From Halpernia frigidisoli (GTDB lineage: Bacteria > Bacteroidota > Bacteroidia > Flavobacteriales > Weeksellaceae): DNA of 64,000 nucleotides. This document shows positions 44,989 through 54,415 of the stretch, piece after piece. Numbering within the stretch: position 1 is the first letter of the stretch; each line of letters begins with the position of its first letter. Location of the stretch: NCBI RefSeq assembly GCF_900113805.1, contig NZ_FOQT01000001.1:496001-560000 (forward strand), given 5' to 3'. Position numbers and translations under genes: made by a program. The notes under the pieces are model-generated. The model searched no databases, was not told where the DNA came from, and saw only the letters and a list, made by a program, of their open reading frames with translations.

Positions 44989-45534
44989 CTATCTTTTCGC
45001 TTTGTTTACCAATTTTACGGTCATTGTTATTAAGAAAACTAAAACGAAAAATCCTAAGATTAATTGCCACCAATTTTGAATAACGTAATCCTTTAAAATA
45101 ACAGTTACAACTATTAAAAAGAGAAGAAAAGTCGCTATTTCATTATATTGTCGAAGTTTTAAATTCGAAATAGAAAGATCTTTTCCTGCAAGTGATTTTA
45201 TTTCTAAAACGCGTTTCCAGGCCCAATAATGGTAGAAAAATAAACCTACTAAAAACATCAATTTTAAATGAAACCAAGGCGTTTGTAAAAGTCCGGTATT
45301 TAAAATGATCATCGTAATTCCGCAAACTGTCATAATTATGAAAGCTGGAACTGTAATGATATTCCACAATCTTCGCATCATAAAAAGATACTGCTCGCGC
45401 AAGATTAATTTTTTTTCTTCAGGGAAAGAATCTGTGTCTTTGTAGTAAACAAAAAGCCTCACGAGATAAAAAAGTCCCGCAAAATAACTGACCATAAAAA
45501 TGATGTGAAAAGCTTTTAAAAGAAGATATAACAT
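44989..45534 (-). CDS. HemJ/CopD-like membrane protein (protoporphyrinogen IX oxidase type)
   Basis: A 181-aa protein with four or five membrane helices starting MLYLLLKAFHIIFMVSYFAGLFYLVRLFVY, which contains the conserved His of HemJ. A Lys lies in the third-helix region (WFHLKLMFLVGLFFYHY). HemJ oxidises protoporphyrinogen IX to protoporphyrin IX late in haem synthesis; the CopD family name is older. Neighbours do not include other hem genes. Family placement is firm, enzyme function likely. Confidence 0.8.
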   Translation of the reverse strand: MLYLLLKAFHIIFMVSYFAGLFYLVRLFVYYKDTDSFPEEKKLILREQYLFMMRRLWNIITVPAFIIMTVCGITMIILNTGLLQTPWFHLKLMFLVGLFFYHYWAWKRVLEIKSLAGKDLSISNLKLRQYNEIATFLLFLIVVTVILKDYVIQNWWQLILGFFVLVFLITMTVKLVNKAKR

Positions 45535-45605
45535 TGATTTTAATTATTAACAAAGATAAAGAAACTGTGCGAAGAAAGTTTTAAATAAAAGTCTAAAATC
45601 GATGA

Positions 45606-46433
45606 TTAAATAAACTCAATATAAACATGTTCGCCAAGATTAATGCCCAACAAAGTTTTTGCGCCACTGTTTTTGTTTCCTTTGTAAATGCTGATTTCTA
45701 ACAGATCTGCATCATTAAAAAGTGAAATAGATTTTCCGTGATATTGTACCTCATTATTCCAATCCGGAATAAATGATGTGTAACTGTCGTAAATATTATT
45801 TAAGGAAAGATTACGGAATTTCACGATATAATTTTCGTGTACAGCATTTATCTTTTCAAAAAATTGCCGTGAAATATTAGAAATTACGTTACCAAAATTG
45901 TCAATGTACATTATTTCACCAATGATAATTTTCTGGGATTCATTGTAAACTGCTCTTGGAAAGGTCAACTGCAAAGGATTTTTTAATTTTCTGCCAATCA
46001 CTTCCGGCAAACCGCCATTTAAAAGATGAACAGCTGCAGGCGCAAAAATATCCGTACTTGTGAATTTTACAATATCATCAAAACGGTTATTTAATGTGAT
46101 CTCGTAAATCGCCTCAGGTTTTTGATCAAAGAAAATTAATGACAGTAAACCATTGTCTGCAGCGATAAAATAATGGCCGTTCGCTTTATAGATAATAAGT
46201 TTTCTGTCTTTTGAATAAAAACTGTCAACAGAAATAATATGAATTGTGCCCGCGGGAAAATGAGAATAGGCATTTCGTACAACGTAAGCCGTTTCCGTTA
46301 AGTGATAAGCCGTAATCTCATGCGAAATATCATTAATTTTCGCGTCTTCGTTCATGCTCAAAATTTTACCTTTTATCGCTGCCACACGATGATCTACGAG
46401 ACCGTAATCTGATGTTAAAGTAATTAAAGGCAT
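45606..46433 (-). CDS. SAM hydrolase / SAM hydroxide adenosyltransferase (DUF62)
   Basis: A 275-aa protein of the SAM hydroxide adenosyltransferase and halogenase family. The first strand TLTSDYGLVDHRVAAIKG gives the conserved Asp and Arg-x-x-x-x-K region. HEITAYHLTETAYVVRNAYSHFPAGTIHIISVD and YFIAADNGLLSL follow, and an N-acetyl-like C-terminal barrel ends the protein. In most bacteria this family hydrolyses SAM to adenosine and methionine. A halogenase would need a different loop, so hydrolase is more likely. It lies divergent from phoH. Confidence 0.85.
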   Translation of the reverse strand: MPLITLTSDYGLVDHRVAAIKGKILSMNEDAKINDISHEITAYHLTETAYVVRNAYSHFPAGTIHIISVDSFYSKDRKLIIYKANGHYFIAADNGLLSLIFFDQKPEAIYEITLNNRFDDIVKFTSTDIFAPAAVHLLNGGLPEVIGRKLKNPLQLTFPRAVYNESQKIIIGEIMYIDNFGNVISNISRQFFEKINAVHENYIVKFRNLSLNNIYDSYTSFIPDWNNEVQYHGKSISLFNDADLLEISIYKGNKNSGAKTLLGINLGEHVYIEFI

Positions 46434-46599
46434 AGAAATTTTTGTTTGAGCTTCACCGTTTCTGGTTATTGCAAATTTAATTTAATTAGTTTAGAATAAA
46501 AAGTTTCTAACAAATGATTCATTTAAATTAGATGTTTTTAAAATATTTATTATAATTTTAATGTAGCAATAAATTTAAAAAAATAAAAATCAATACTGA

Positions 46600-47559
46600 A
46601 TGTTTGAACTGAACTACGAAATTTCTGATATAGATGTAAAGTCCTTTTACGGTGTAAATAATCAATTTTTTAACTTAATTAAATCTTCTTTTCCCACTTT
46701 AAAAATTACTGGCAGAGATAATTATATTTCCGCGAAAGGCGAGCAGGAAACTGTCAGTATTTTTAAAACTAAACTTGAAGACATTGTTTCTTTCATTAAA
46801 AAATACAATACGATCAATATAAAAGATGTGGAAAGTATTCTGAGAATAAAGGATGAAGATGAAAAAAAACTTGTTTTTGACAATGATGTGATCGTAAAAG
46901 GCGTTAATGGCAAAATCATTAAGGCGAAAACGACCAACCTTAAAAAACTCGTAAAAGAGAGTGAAAAAAAAGATATGGTCTTTGCAATTGGTCCGGCCGG
47001 AACAGGAAAAACTTACACAAGTGTTGCTTTAGCCGTGCGTGCGTTGCGTGATAAAGAAGTGAAAAGAATAATTTTAACGAGACCTGCAGTTGAAGCTGGT
47101 GAAAGTCTGGGTTTCCTACCAGGCGATTTAAAGGAAAAACTTGATCCTTATTTACAGCCGCTTTATGATGCTTTGAGAGATATGATTCCGCATGAAAAAC
47201 TGGAAGGTTTTATCGAAAAAAATGTAATTGAGGTTGCGCCGCTTGCATTTATGCGAGGCAGAACTTTGGATGAAGCTTTTGTAATTTTGGATGAAGCACA
47301 AAATACGACGCATTCTCAAATGAAAATGTTTCTGACAAGAATGGGAATGAATGCCAAATTTATCATCACCGGCGATCCAACACAAGTTGATTTGCCCATG
47401 CGCCAAAAATCCGGATTGAAGGAAGCGATGCGAATTTTGGAAAATGTAGATGAAATTGGCTTCGTGCATTTAACGGAAGAAGACGTAGTTCGGCATCCTG
47501 TAGTTCGTAAAATAATTGTGGCTTATGCAGCAGAAGATAAACGGCAGAATGAAAATTAA
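46600..47559 (+). CDS. phoH: PhoH-family ATPase
   Basis: A 319-aa cytoplasmic ATPase with an N-terminal KH-like region (residues 1-110) and a RecA-like domain. The Walker A GPAGTGKT is at 131-138 and a Walker B-type LDEAQNTTHSQMKMFLTRMG lies near 230. PhoH proteins are implicated in RNA metabolism or phosphate-starvation responses; the role is not settled. The length and motifs match the standard bacterial PhoH. A terminator lies about 70 bp after its stop. Confidence 0.93.
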   Translation: MFELNYEISDIDVKSFYGVNNQFFNLIKSSFPTLKITGRDNYISAKGEQETVSIFKTKLEDIVSFIKKYNTINIKDVESILRIKDEDEKKLVFDNDVIVKGVNGKIIKAKTTNLKKLVKESEKKDMVFAIGPAGTGKTYTSVALAVRALRDKEVKRIILTRPAVEAGESLGFLPGDLKEKLDPYLQPLYDALRDMIPHEKLEGFIEKNVIEVAPLAFMRGRTLDEAFVILDEAQNTTHSQMKMFLTRMGMNAKFIITGDPTQVDLPMRQKSGLKEAMRILENVDEIGFVHLTEEDVVRHPVVRKIIVAYAAEDKRQNEN

Positions 47560-48272
47560 AGATTTTATTTTTTTAGCGAATATCAAGTATTAAATTAAAT
47601 CAAATTTCCATATTTCATTAATGATTATAAAATCCTGCACATGTGGCGGGATTTTTTTTGTTTATTAAAGAAATCATTAAACATTTTTCTTAGAATTTTT
47701 TTTCTAAAACTTACTGTTTTAATTGAAATCGATCAAAGTTTTTAAAAAATTCTAAATTTTACGACGATTTGTGCAAAAATCTTGAGTTTTTTTTAATGAA
47801 AAATTCTTGTTTTTACACATAAAAAAGCAGTTTTTTTAAATATTTTTCAAATTATTTGAAATATTTTGAATTTTTTTTGTATAGGATTTGGTGAGAATTT
47901 TTAAATTTTAACACTTCAAATCATATTTATACAATTATTCTAAAAAGTCGCTATCTCCCATTATTTCTACTTTAATATGGAAACGTAATTTTTAGTTAAA
48001 CCTAAGTTTATATACGAATTATTTTTTTAAAATGAACTAAAATTTACTATATATTATTAAATATTTAAAAACTTTGATAATTGTGTAATATTTTAAAACT
48101 CAAATTGTAAAAGTGTATTATATTTAACCTATTTGTCATAAATTTTAATACTTATAATCAATTATTGCGTAAAATTATATAATTAATAACTAAAATACTA
48201 TTTTATTAATAATTTGATTATTATGTTTTTTGTTTTTAAATTAGCTTTAATAATCAGTTAAAGCATTTAATT
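47560..48272. other. Long AT-rich spacer, no gene
   Basis: 712 bp with very low GC. The first 100 bp carry the phoH terminator (47629-47659, AATCCTGC / GCGGGATT and T's). The rest is A/T-rich runs without an ORF longer than a few codons. I saw no promoter-like TAnnTTTG at a fitting distance for the next gene. Confidence 0.55.
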
Positions 48273-48980
48273 ATGAGAAAATATTATTATTTAAGTTGCA
48301 TTTTACTTTCCAGTTATGCATTCTCTCAGGTGGGGATTAATACGCCCACACCGCAAGGAACATTAGATGTAAATGGAAATATAATGGTGCGATTAACACC
48401 AACGCATGCTCCCGCAGCAAGTTATAATGTTTTAGCTGTCAATCCAACTAATAGGGAAGTACAGATAATCAGTACCACTTTGCAATCAGCTGTTAATGGA
48501 AGCATTGTAAAAGTGGAAAAGGATACCAACGTTAATCTTGCAAACGTAGCAATCTTTGCGGGTTCAGGTTATAACAGAATTAATTTCTCGCAAGCAAATG
48601 TCAAAATCGATAACCCTGATCCTAATGCTAATTTTGATGTAACTGACGATAGTTACACAGCGAAAAGTACGGGTATTTATGAAGTAAATTATGAATTTCG
48701 ATATGGAAGTGGTGTGCAAGCGTCAATCCTTGGTGGAGTTCCAGGGATAGGTGTTTTTAAAAAAGTTGGTTCAGCCGCCGCTACATTGTTAGATGAAAGA
48801 TTATTCTCAGGTGCGAATCTTCTTGTAGCAAATATAACGATCAGCCAAACAAGTATTAACAGTATTTATAAATTAACTGCAGGCGATAAGCTTTTATTTG
48901 GAGTTAACGAAGGAAGTATTGTAGTAAGTTTATTAAGCGGTAGTTTCGTTACCATAAATATTAGAAAAATTTCAGATTAG
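48273..48980 (+). CDS. Secreted protein with a C1q-like C-terminal part, function unknown
   Basis: A 235-aa exported protein. The signal peptide (CILLSSYAFSQ) is followed by QVGINTPTPQGTLDVNGNIMV, the conserved N-terminal segment of many flavobacterial surface proteins with tail-fibre-like features. The last 130 residues (VNLANVAIFAGSGYNRINFSQ ... YTAKSTGIYEVNYEFRYGSG ... YKLTAGDKLLFGVNEGS) look like a jelly-roll C1q/TNF-type beta fold, so trimer assembly is plausible. No defined role is known. It has a good terminator after it. Confidence 0.7.
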   Translation: MRKYYYLSCILLSSYAFSQVGINTPTPQGTLDVNGNIMVRLTPTHAPAASYNVLAVNPTNREVQIISTTLQSAVNGSIVKVEKDTNVNLANVAIFAGSGYNRINFSQANVKIDNPDPNANFDVTDDSYTAKSTGIYEVNYEFRYGSGVQASILGGVPGIGVFKKVGSAAATLLDERLFSGANLLVANITISQTSINSIYKLTAGDKLLFGVNEGSIVVSLLSGSFVTINIRKISD

Positions 48981-49016
48981 GTAGAGCGGTCAGCGCAATT
49001 TTAGATGAAAAAAGAG

Positions 49017-49046
49017 AATCCTGAGCATATGCGCAGGATTTTTTTT
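49017..49046 (+). terminator. Terminator
   Basis: Palindrome AATCCTGaGCAT / ATGCgCAGGATT with T's, about 40 bp past the stop of the secreted protein. Confidence 0.8.
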
Positions 49047-49096
49047 GCTTACTAAAATATATTATATTCGCAATTAATTAAAAAAAATATTTAAAT

Positions 49097-49612
49097 ATGA
49101 AAAAATTATTACTGACTTCTGCCATTGCATTTTTTGGATTGGTAAGCGCGCAAAAAGCTGTTTTTGGCGCCAACGCAGGTTATCTTGCAGGTTTTGCAAA
49201 GGCAAAAACACCATTTGGAACTTCTACAAATAACGATGGAGGTTTTTACGCCGGATTTTTTGCGGAATTTAATGCAGGAAGTAAATTAAAAATTGAACCG
49301 GCTATAAACTATGTAAATATTGATGGTGACAGTGCTTTACAAATTCCGATCGTAGCAAAATACTACGTTGATCCAAAATTTAATCTTCAGGCAGGACCAC
49401 AATTTTTGTTTGATTTTTCAGATAACCCTTATCCGGACAATTACAATACAACAAATATTGGACTGGCTTTAGGCGCCGCTTATGAATTTACGCCAAAATT
49501 ATTTTTGGAAGGCCGATATTCATTTCAGTTAAATGATCACTTGAAAAACGCACCAAGTAACTATTCTGTGAAAGCAAATTATCTTAATATTGGTTTGGGA
49601 TACAGATTTTAA
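49097..49612 (+). CDS. Outer-membrane beta-barrel protein (porin family)
   Basis: A 171-aa precursor; signal peptide ends at GLVSAQ. About eight short strands follow (AVFGANAGYLAGFA, GGFYAGFFAEFNAGSKLKIEPAINYVNI, LQIPIVAKYYVDPKFNLQAGPQFLFDF, TNIGLALGAAYEFTPKLFLEGRYSFQL) and the C-terminal strand ends in YRF. It is of the same broad barrel class as the protein at 24973, but shorter. Function is unknown. A shared hairpin separates it from ffh. Confidence 0.8.
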   Translation: MKKLLLTSAIAFFGLVSAQKAVFGANAGYLAGFAKAKTPFGTSTNNDGGFYAGFFAEFNAGSKLKIEPAINYVNIDGDSALQIPIVAKYYVDPKFNLQAGPQFLFDFSDNPYPDNYNTTNIGLALGAAYEFTPKLFLEGRYSFQLNDHLKNAPSNYSVKANYLNIGLGYRF

Positions 49613-49636
49613 TTCTGCAACAATTTAAAAAATAAT

Positions 49637-49661
49637 AAATCCTGAGAATTTCTCAGGATTT
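49637..49661. terminator. Bidirectional terminator between barrel gene and ffh
   Basis: AAATCCTGAGAA / TTCTCAGGATTT, an almost perfect hairpin between convergent genes. Confidence 0.85.
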
Positions 49662-49687
49662 ATTTATTTTAAAAAGATTTCTAAAAT

Positions 49688-51055
49688 TTATTTTCCAAAA
49701 AGATTTCCGCCCGCGCCCGGCATATTTGGCATTCCTTTGCTCATCATTTGCATCATTTGTTTGCCTTGTGGCCCCTGCATCATTTTCATCATTTTGCCCA
49801 TCTGCTCAAATTGTTTCATCAAAGCATTGACGTCTTCAATTTTTCTTCCGGCACCTTTCGCGATTCTTTGTTTTCTGGTTGTATTTATTAAAGACGGCGT
49901 TCTTCTTTCGTCCGGCGTCATACTGTGAATTATTGCTTCAATATGTTTAAAAGCATCATCATTAATATCCACATCTTTGATGGCTTTTCCCACGCCTGGA
50001 AGCATTCCCATCAAATCTTTCATATTTCCCATTTTTTTGATCTGGTTGATCTGTTTTAAGAAATCATCAAAACCAAACTCATTTTTGGCAATTTTTTTGT
50101 GTAATTTTTTGGCTTCTTCTTCGTCAAATTGTTCCTGAGCTCTTTCCACCAAAGAAACAACGTCACCCATTCCTAAAATTCTGTCTGCCATTCTTTCCGG
50201 GTAGAAAACATCCAATGCTTCCATTTTCTCACCCGTAGAAATAAATTTGATAGGTTTCTCAACAACAGAACGAATTGTCAAAGCCGCTCCACCACGCGTA
50301 TCACCGTCTAATTTGGTTAAAACGACACCGTCAAAATTAATAGTATCATTAAAAGTCTTAGCCGTATTTACCGCATCTTGTCCCGTCATGGAATCTACCA
50401 CGAAAAGCGTTTCATTTGGTTTAATGGTTTGATGAATTTTTTTAATTTCATTCATCATTGCTTCATCAATCGCCAAGCGACCTGCCGTATCGACGATTAC
50501 AACATCGTATTTATTTTCTTTAGCAAAAGAAATCGCATTTTCTGCAATAGAAACGGGATTTGTGTTTTCGGCTTCAGTATAAACCGTAATTCCAACCTGT
50601 TTTCCTAAAACTTTTAATTGCTCTATCGCAGCCGGTCGATAAACGTCACAAGCCACTAATAAAGGGTTTTTTGCTTTTTTTTGTTTTAAATAATTGGCGA
50701 GTTTTCCCGAAAAAGTTGTTTTACCAGAACCTTGCAAACCTGCAATTAAAATTACACTTGGTTTGCCTGAAAGGTTAATTCCTTCCTGCGAACCGCCCAT
50801 TAAATCTACCAATTCATCATGAACAATTTTCGTCATCAATTGTCCCGGACTTAAACTCGTTAAAACATTTTGTCCCAAAGCCGTATCCTGAACTCTTTTG
50901 GTTAAATCCTTGGCAACTTTATAGTTTACATCGGCATCCACTAACGCACGGCGGATTTCTTTTACCGTTTCTGCGACGTTAATTTCCGTGATTTTCCCGC
51001 GTCCTTTAATATTGTGAAGCGCTTTATCTAATTTATCCTGTAAACTGTTGAACAT
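49688..51055 (-). CDS. ffh: Signal recognition particle protein Ffh
   Basis: Binds signal sequences on ribosomes together with 4.5S RNA and docks with FtsY. 455 aa: an N-terminal helical domain, a GTPase domain with GLQGSGKT (106-113) and DTAGR, and a Met-rich M domain (GKMMKMMQGPQGKQMMQMM). The length and motifs fit the family well. A TATTTTTG box lies about 20 bp upstream (51076-51083, minus strand). No 4.5S RNA gene was recognised in the window. Confidence 0.96.
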   Translation of the reverse strand: MFNSLQDKLDKALHNIKGRGKITEINVAETVKEIRRALVDADVNYKVAKDLTKRVQDTALGQNVLTSLSPGQLMTKIVHDELVDLMGGSQEGINLSGKPSVILIAGLQGSGKTTFSGKLANYLKQKKAKNPLLVACDVYRPAAIEQLKVLGKQVGITVYTEAENTNPVSIAENAISFAKENKYDVVIVDTAGRLAIDEAMMNEIKKIHQTIKPNETLFVVDSMTGQDAVNTAKTFNDTINFDGVVLTKLDGDTRGGAALTIRSVVEKPIKFISTGEKMEALDVFYPERMADRILGMGDVVSLVERAQEQFDEEEAKKLHKKIAKNEFGFDDFLKQINQIKKMGNMKDLMGMLPGVGKAIKDVDINDDAFKHIEAIIHSMTPDERRTPSLINTTRKQRIAKGAGRKIEDVNALMKQFEQMGKMMKMMQGPQGKQMMQMMSKGMPNMPGAGGNLFGK

Positions 51056-51126
51056 AATTTTGATTTAATGAGTTGCAAAAATACGGAAATATTTAAAGTT
51101 TTAAAAATCTAAAAAAGTAAATTATT

Positions 51127-51144
51127 TGGTGTAAATTTACACCA
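51127..51144. promoter_or_regulatory. Palindromic operator of the ParD/ParE module
   Basis: TGGTGTAAATTTACACCA is a perfect 18-bp palindrome ending 15 bp before the antitoxin ATG, as expected for autorepression by the antitoxin. Confidence 0.7.
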
Positions 51145-51159
51145 CTAAAAATAAATATC

Positions 51160-51405
51160 ATGGCTAGACAAAGTATCACATTAGCAGAAAAAAATGACGA
51201 ATGGTTGAAAAATCAAGTTGAAGAGCAAGAATTCAGCAGTAAAAGTGAAGTGGTAAATTATTTAATTAAAAAGGCCCGCGATCAGAAAGAATATAACGAT
51301 TATGTTCAAATGAAAATTGATCGTGGATTAAAAAGTGGAAGAGCACCACACCAAACCAAAGAAGAAATACTTGCTGAATTTAAAAGTAGGATAAAAAATG
51401 TATAA
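51160..51405 (+). CDS. Antitoxin of a type II system (ParD-like, ribbon-helix-helix)
   Basis: An 81-aa protein with an N-terminal beta-strand and helices (ARQSITLAEKNDEWLKNQVEEQEFSSKSEVVNYLIKKARDQKEY), the ribbon-helix-helix layout of ParD/CopG antitoxins, and a basic tail contacting the toxin. The gene overlaps the toxin gene by 8 bp and is preceded by a perfect palindrome. It should bind its own operator alone and together with the toxin. Confidence 0.87.
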   Translation: MARQSITLAEKNDEWLKNQVEEQEFSSKSEVVNYLIKKARDQKEYNDYVQMKIDRGLKSGRAPHQTKEEILAEFKSRIKNV

Positions 51406-51673
51406 TTTATTTTTGAGCAAAGAAGCCAAAGAAGATTTATATAGAATTTACAACTATGGATTTTACAAATTTGGAGAATTGCAAGCAGATAAATATTTGA
51501 ATCAATTTTACAATCAATTTGATAGAATTGAAGAAAATCCATTGATGTTTCCCAAGGTTACGGAGCAAAAAAATATTGATAGATTTTGCGTTTGTGGTGT
51601 TGATAGAATTTTTTTTAATATTTTAGACTCTGAGATTGAAATTATTACAATTGTAGGTCGCCAAGATTTTTAA
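51398..51673 (+). CDS. Toxin of a type II system (ParE/RelE-like)
   Basis: A 91-aa RelE/ParE-fold protein (LFLSKEAKEDLYRIYNYGFYKFGELQADKYLNQFYNQFDRIEENPLMFPKV ... VDRIFFNI ... ITIVGRQDF). The final GRQDF is typical of the ParE branch, whose members poison DNA gyrase; RelE-branch enzymes cut mRNA. ParE is favoured by the length and tail. It overlaps the antitoxin gene by 8 bp. A bidirectional hairpin follows (51691-51724). Confidence 0.87.
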   Translation: MYNLFLSKEAKEDLYRIYNYGFYKFGELQADKYLNQFYNQFDRIEENPLMFPKVTEQKNIDRFCVCGVDRIFFNILDSEIEIITIVGRQDF

Positions 51674-51690
51674 ATATTCCTTTTCTAAGC

Positions 51691-51724
51691 AAAAAAAACA
51701 CAACCAAAAGATTGTGTTTTTTTT
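51691..51724. terminator. Hairpin terminator after parE
   Basis: AAAAACACAA / TTGTGTTTTT around a short loop, between convergent genes. Confidence 0.75.
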
Positions 51725-51745
51725 AATGAAAAATTTAATTTAATT

Positions 51746-52282
51746 TTATGCTTGTAATGTTTCAACAATTTTAGCATTGAAAGCATCTAAGTCTTTTGGA
51801 TTTCTACTGGTAATAAGATTTCCGTCTTTTACAACTTGTTCATCAACCCAATTTGCACCGGCGTTTTCCAAATCTTTTCTAATTGAAGGGAAAGATGTCA
51901 TTTTTTTTCCTTTAACAACTTCCGCAGTAATTAAAGTTTGTGGTCCATGGCAGATTGAAGCAACTAATTTATCTGTTGCGAAAAAGTCTTTCACGAATTT
52001 TACTGCATGTTCATCATTTCTTAAAGCATCTGGATTGATCACTCCTCCCGGCAAAATTAAGGCGTCATAATCAGCTACCTTTGTCTCACTTACAGTTTTA
52101 TCAACTTTAATGGCATTTCCCCATTCGTGGTCCGTCATTCCTTTTATTTCCCCGGATTTTAAAGAAATAATGTCAACTTCCGCACCTTCTTTTTTCAAAG
52201 CTTTTAATGGGCTTTCCAATTCTGACTGCTCAAAACCGTCCGCTGATAAAATGGCTACTTTTTTATTTTCTAAATTACTTAT
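51746..52282 (-). CDS. PfpI/DJ-1-family protein, apparent AUA start
   Basis: A class-I glutamine-amidotransferase-like protein with the nucleophile Cys in VASICHGPQ and EPxxxxPGG-type LPGGVINPD. The first strand KKVAILSADGFEQSE is essential for the fold and lies upstream of the first NTG (TTG at 52219). The reading reaches 52282, where the codon is ATA, giving ISNLENKK rather than the usual MSNLENKK. There is no ATG, GTG or TTG in frame nearby. Either AUA initiates, or the gene carries a start-codon mutation. It may be a general stress protein; the substrate is unknown. Confidence 0.8.
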   Translation of the reverse strand: MSNLENKKVAILSADGFEQSELESPLKALKKEGAEVDIISLKSGEIKGMTDHEWGNAIKVDKTVSETKVADYDALILPGGVINPDALRNDEHAVKFVKDFFATDKLVASICHGPQTLITAEVVKGKKMTSFPSIRKDLENAGANWVDEQVVKDGNLITSRNPKDLDAFNAKIVETLQA

Positions 52283-52510
52283 AATATTTATTTTCTTCTT
52301 CCCATGCAGGTTTTAAGCCATAAGCTGTTGTGCAAAAAAGTTTAACAAAATTTTATAACTTCTTTAATAATAGCCTGTTTTTTATATAATATTTCGTAAT
52401 TTCGATCGTAAAAAGATTTGGCAAAATTCAAGTTTTTTAATTGTTTTAGTTAAATATTCGATTTTTAGACCTCAATAACTCAGAATTAAATCTTTAATAC
52501 AATTTTCATT

Positions 52511-54390
52511 CTTCGTTCTTTCCTCTTGATAAAAAAGAACCAAAAAATCAAGACTGGAAACTCACCTAAAAATTTAAATTTCAGCCTAAAATTTTTGAAC
52601 TCGGGCGGGAAGTTTATTTATTTTCTGAGTTGATCATTTTTTGCCGCCACTCAAACAGAAAAAATTTTTTAACGGCTGAAATTCAAATTTTCTTAACGGT
52701 TCCGTTTCCTAGGTCGTTTTAAATACAAATTTGCTTTTTAAACCACAAGTTTGCCATTCAGAGCGAAATGAAGCGTGGAATCTCAGCAATTATTTTTACT
52801 CTTCATTCTTTTTTCTTGATAAAAAAGAACCAAAAAATCAAGAATGGAAACTCACCTAAAAATTAGATTTTAATTCTAAAATTTCCAAACTCGGGCGGAA
52901 ACGAATTTGTCTATTCACTCCAAAATTTTTGCCGCCACTCAAACACTGGAAATTTCTTAACGTCTTAAATTCAAATTTTCTTAACGGCTCCGTTTCCTAG
53001 GTAGTTTCAAATACAAGCGTCTTTTTTAAATCAAATTTGTCATTCAGAGCGAAATGAAGCAAAGCGGAATGACGTGTGGAATCTCAGCAGTAATTTTTAC
53101 GCTTCATTCTTTTTTCTTGATAAAAAAGAACCAAAAAATCAAGACTGGAAACTCACCTAAAAATTAGATTTCAATTCTAAAATTTCCAAACTCGGGCGGT
53201 AACTAATTTGTTTCTTCAATCCTAATTTTTTGCCGCCACTCAAACACTGGAAATTTCTTAACGAATTAAAATCAAATTTTCTTTACGGTTCCGTTTCCTA
53301 GGTCGTTTCAAATAAAAGCGTCTTTTTTAAATCAAATTTGTCATTCAGAGCGAAATGAAGCAAAGCGGAATGCAGCGTGGAATCTAAACTCTAAACTGAC
53401 TATTTTCGACGAAATTTTGTTAGAAATTTTCCGCCCTTTAGGGCCGGGGAAAAGAAAATTTCTGACGTCTATATATATCCAAAGTTTGTCATTCAGAGCG
53501 AAATGAAGCAAAGCGAAATGCAGCATGAAATCTCAACTCTAAACTGAGTATTTTCGACGAAATTTGGTAAGAAATTTTCCGCCCTTTAGGGTCGGGGAAA
53601 AGCAAATTTCTAATGTATATCTTTATCCAAATTTTTTCATTCAGAGCGAAATGAAGCAAAGCGGAATGCAGCGCGGAATCTAAATGTTAATTCTTTTTCT
53701 ACTCTTCATTCTTTTTTCTTGATAAAAAAGAATCAAAAAATCAGGACTGGAAACTCACCTAAAAATTAGATTTTAATTCTAAAATTTCCAAAACTCGGGC
53801 GGTAAAGAATTTGTTTCTTCAATCCTAATTTTTTGCCGCCACTCAAACACTGGAAATTTTTTAACGAATTAAATTCAAATTTTCTTAACGGTTCCGTTTC
53901 CTAATTCGTTTCTAATACAAGTCTGATTTTTAATGAAAAGTTTGCCATCAGAGCGGAATGAAGCAAATCGGAATGAAGCGCTTAATCTCAGAAGTTATTT
54001 TTACATTCCATTCTTTTTTCTTGATAAAAAAGAACCAAAAAATCAAGACTGGAAACTCACCTAAAAATTTAAATTTCAGCCTAAAATTTTTGAACTCGGG
54101 CGAAAAGTTTATTTGTTTTCTGAGTTAATCATTTTTTGCCGCCACTCAAACAGAAAAAATTTCTTAACGGCTGAAATCTAAATTTTCTTAACGATTCCGT
54201 TTCCTAGGTCAATAAAATGCAAGTTTGTTTATAATTCTCAACGTTGTTATTCAGAGCGAAATGAAGCAAAGCGTAATGCAGCGTGGAATCTCAAATCTAA
54301 ACGGAAGATTTTTGACGAAATTCCGTGAGAAATTTTCCACCCTTTAGGGATGGGGAAAAGAAAATTTCTGATGTATAAATTATCTTAGAA
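52511..54390. repeat. Array of ~300-bp non-coding repeat units
   Basis: An A module starts at about 52511, 52801, 53102, 53704 and 54006, so the spacings are 290, 301, 602 and 302 bp. It contains TTCTTGATAAAAAAGAACC, AAATCAAGACTGGAAACTC, a CTCGGGCGG / TTTTTGCCGCCACTC dyad and ACGGTTCCGTTTCCTAGG. A B module (TCATTCAGAGCGAAATGAAG ... GGAATCT, about 50 bp) occurs near 52755, 53041, 53341, 53488, 53638, 53946 and 54249. A C module (TTTTCGACGAAATT ... CCGCCCTTTAGGG ... AAAATTTCTGA) occurs near 53400, 53550 and 54310. No convincing ORF was found in this stretch. Confidence 0.85.
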
Positions 54391-54415
54391 TTAAATTTAA
54401 CAGGCTCTTAAAAAT

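Noticed and set aside
52286-52360. Possible C-terminal gene remnant (VKLFCTTAYGLKPAWEEENKYYK then stop) upstream of the PfpI gene on the minus strand
   Set aside because: It is only about 25 codons, has no start and no recognised family, so I cannot separate it from chance.
53341-53526. A 61-aa minus-strand ORF in the repeat array
   Set aside because: It is part of the B/C repeat modules with no protein-like pattern.
52511-54390. CRISPR array or IS element in the large repeat region
   Set aside because: The units are about 300 bp and nearly contiguous, with no unique spacers, no cas genes and no transposase ORF.
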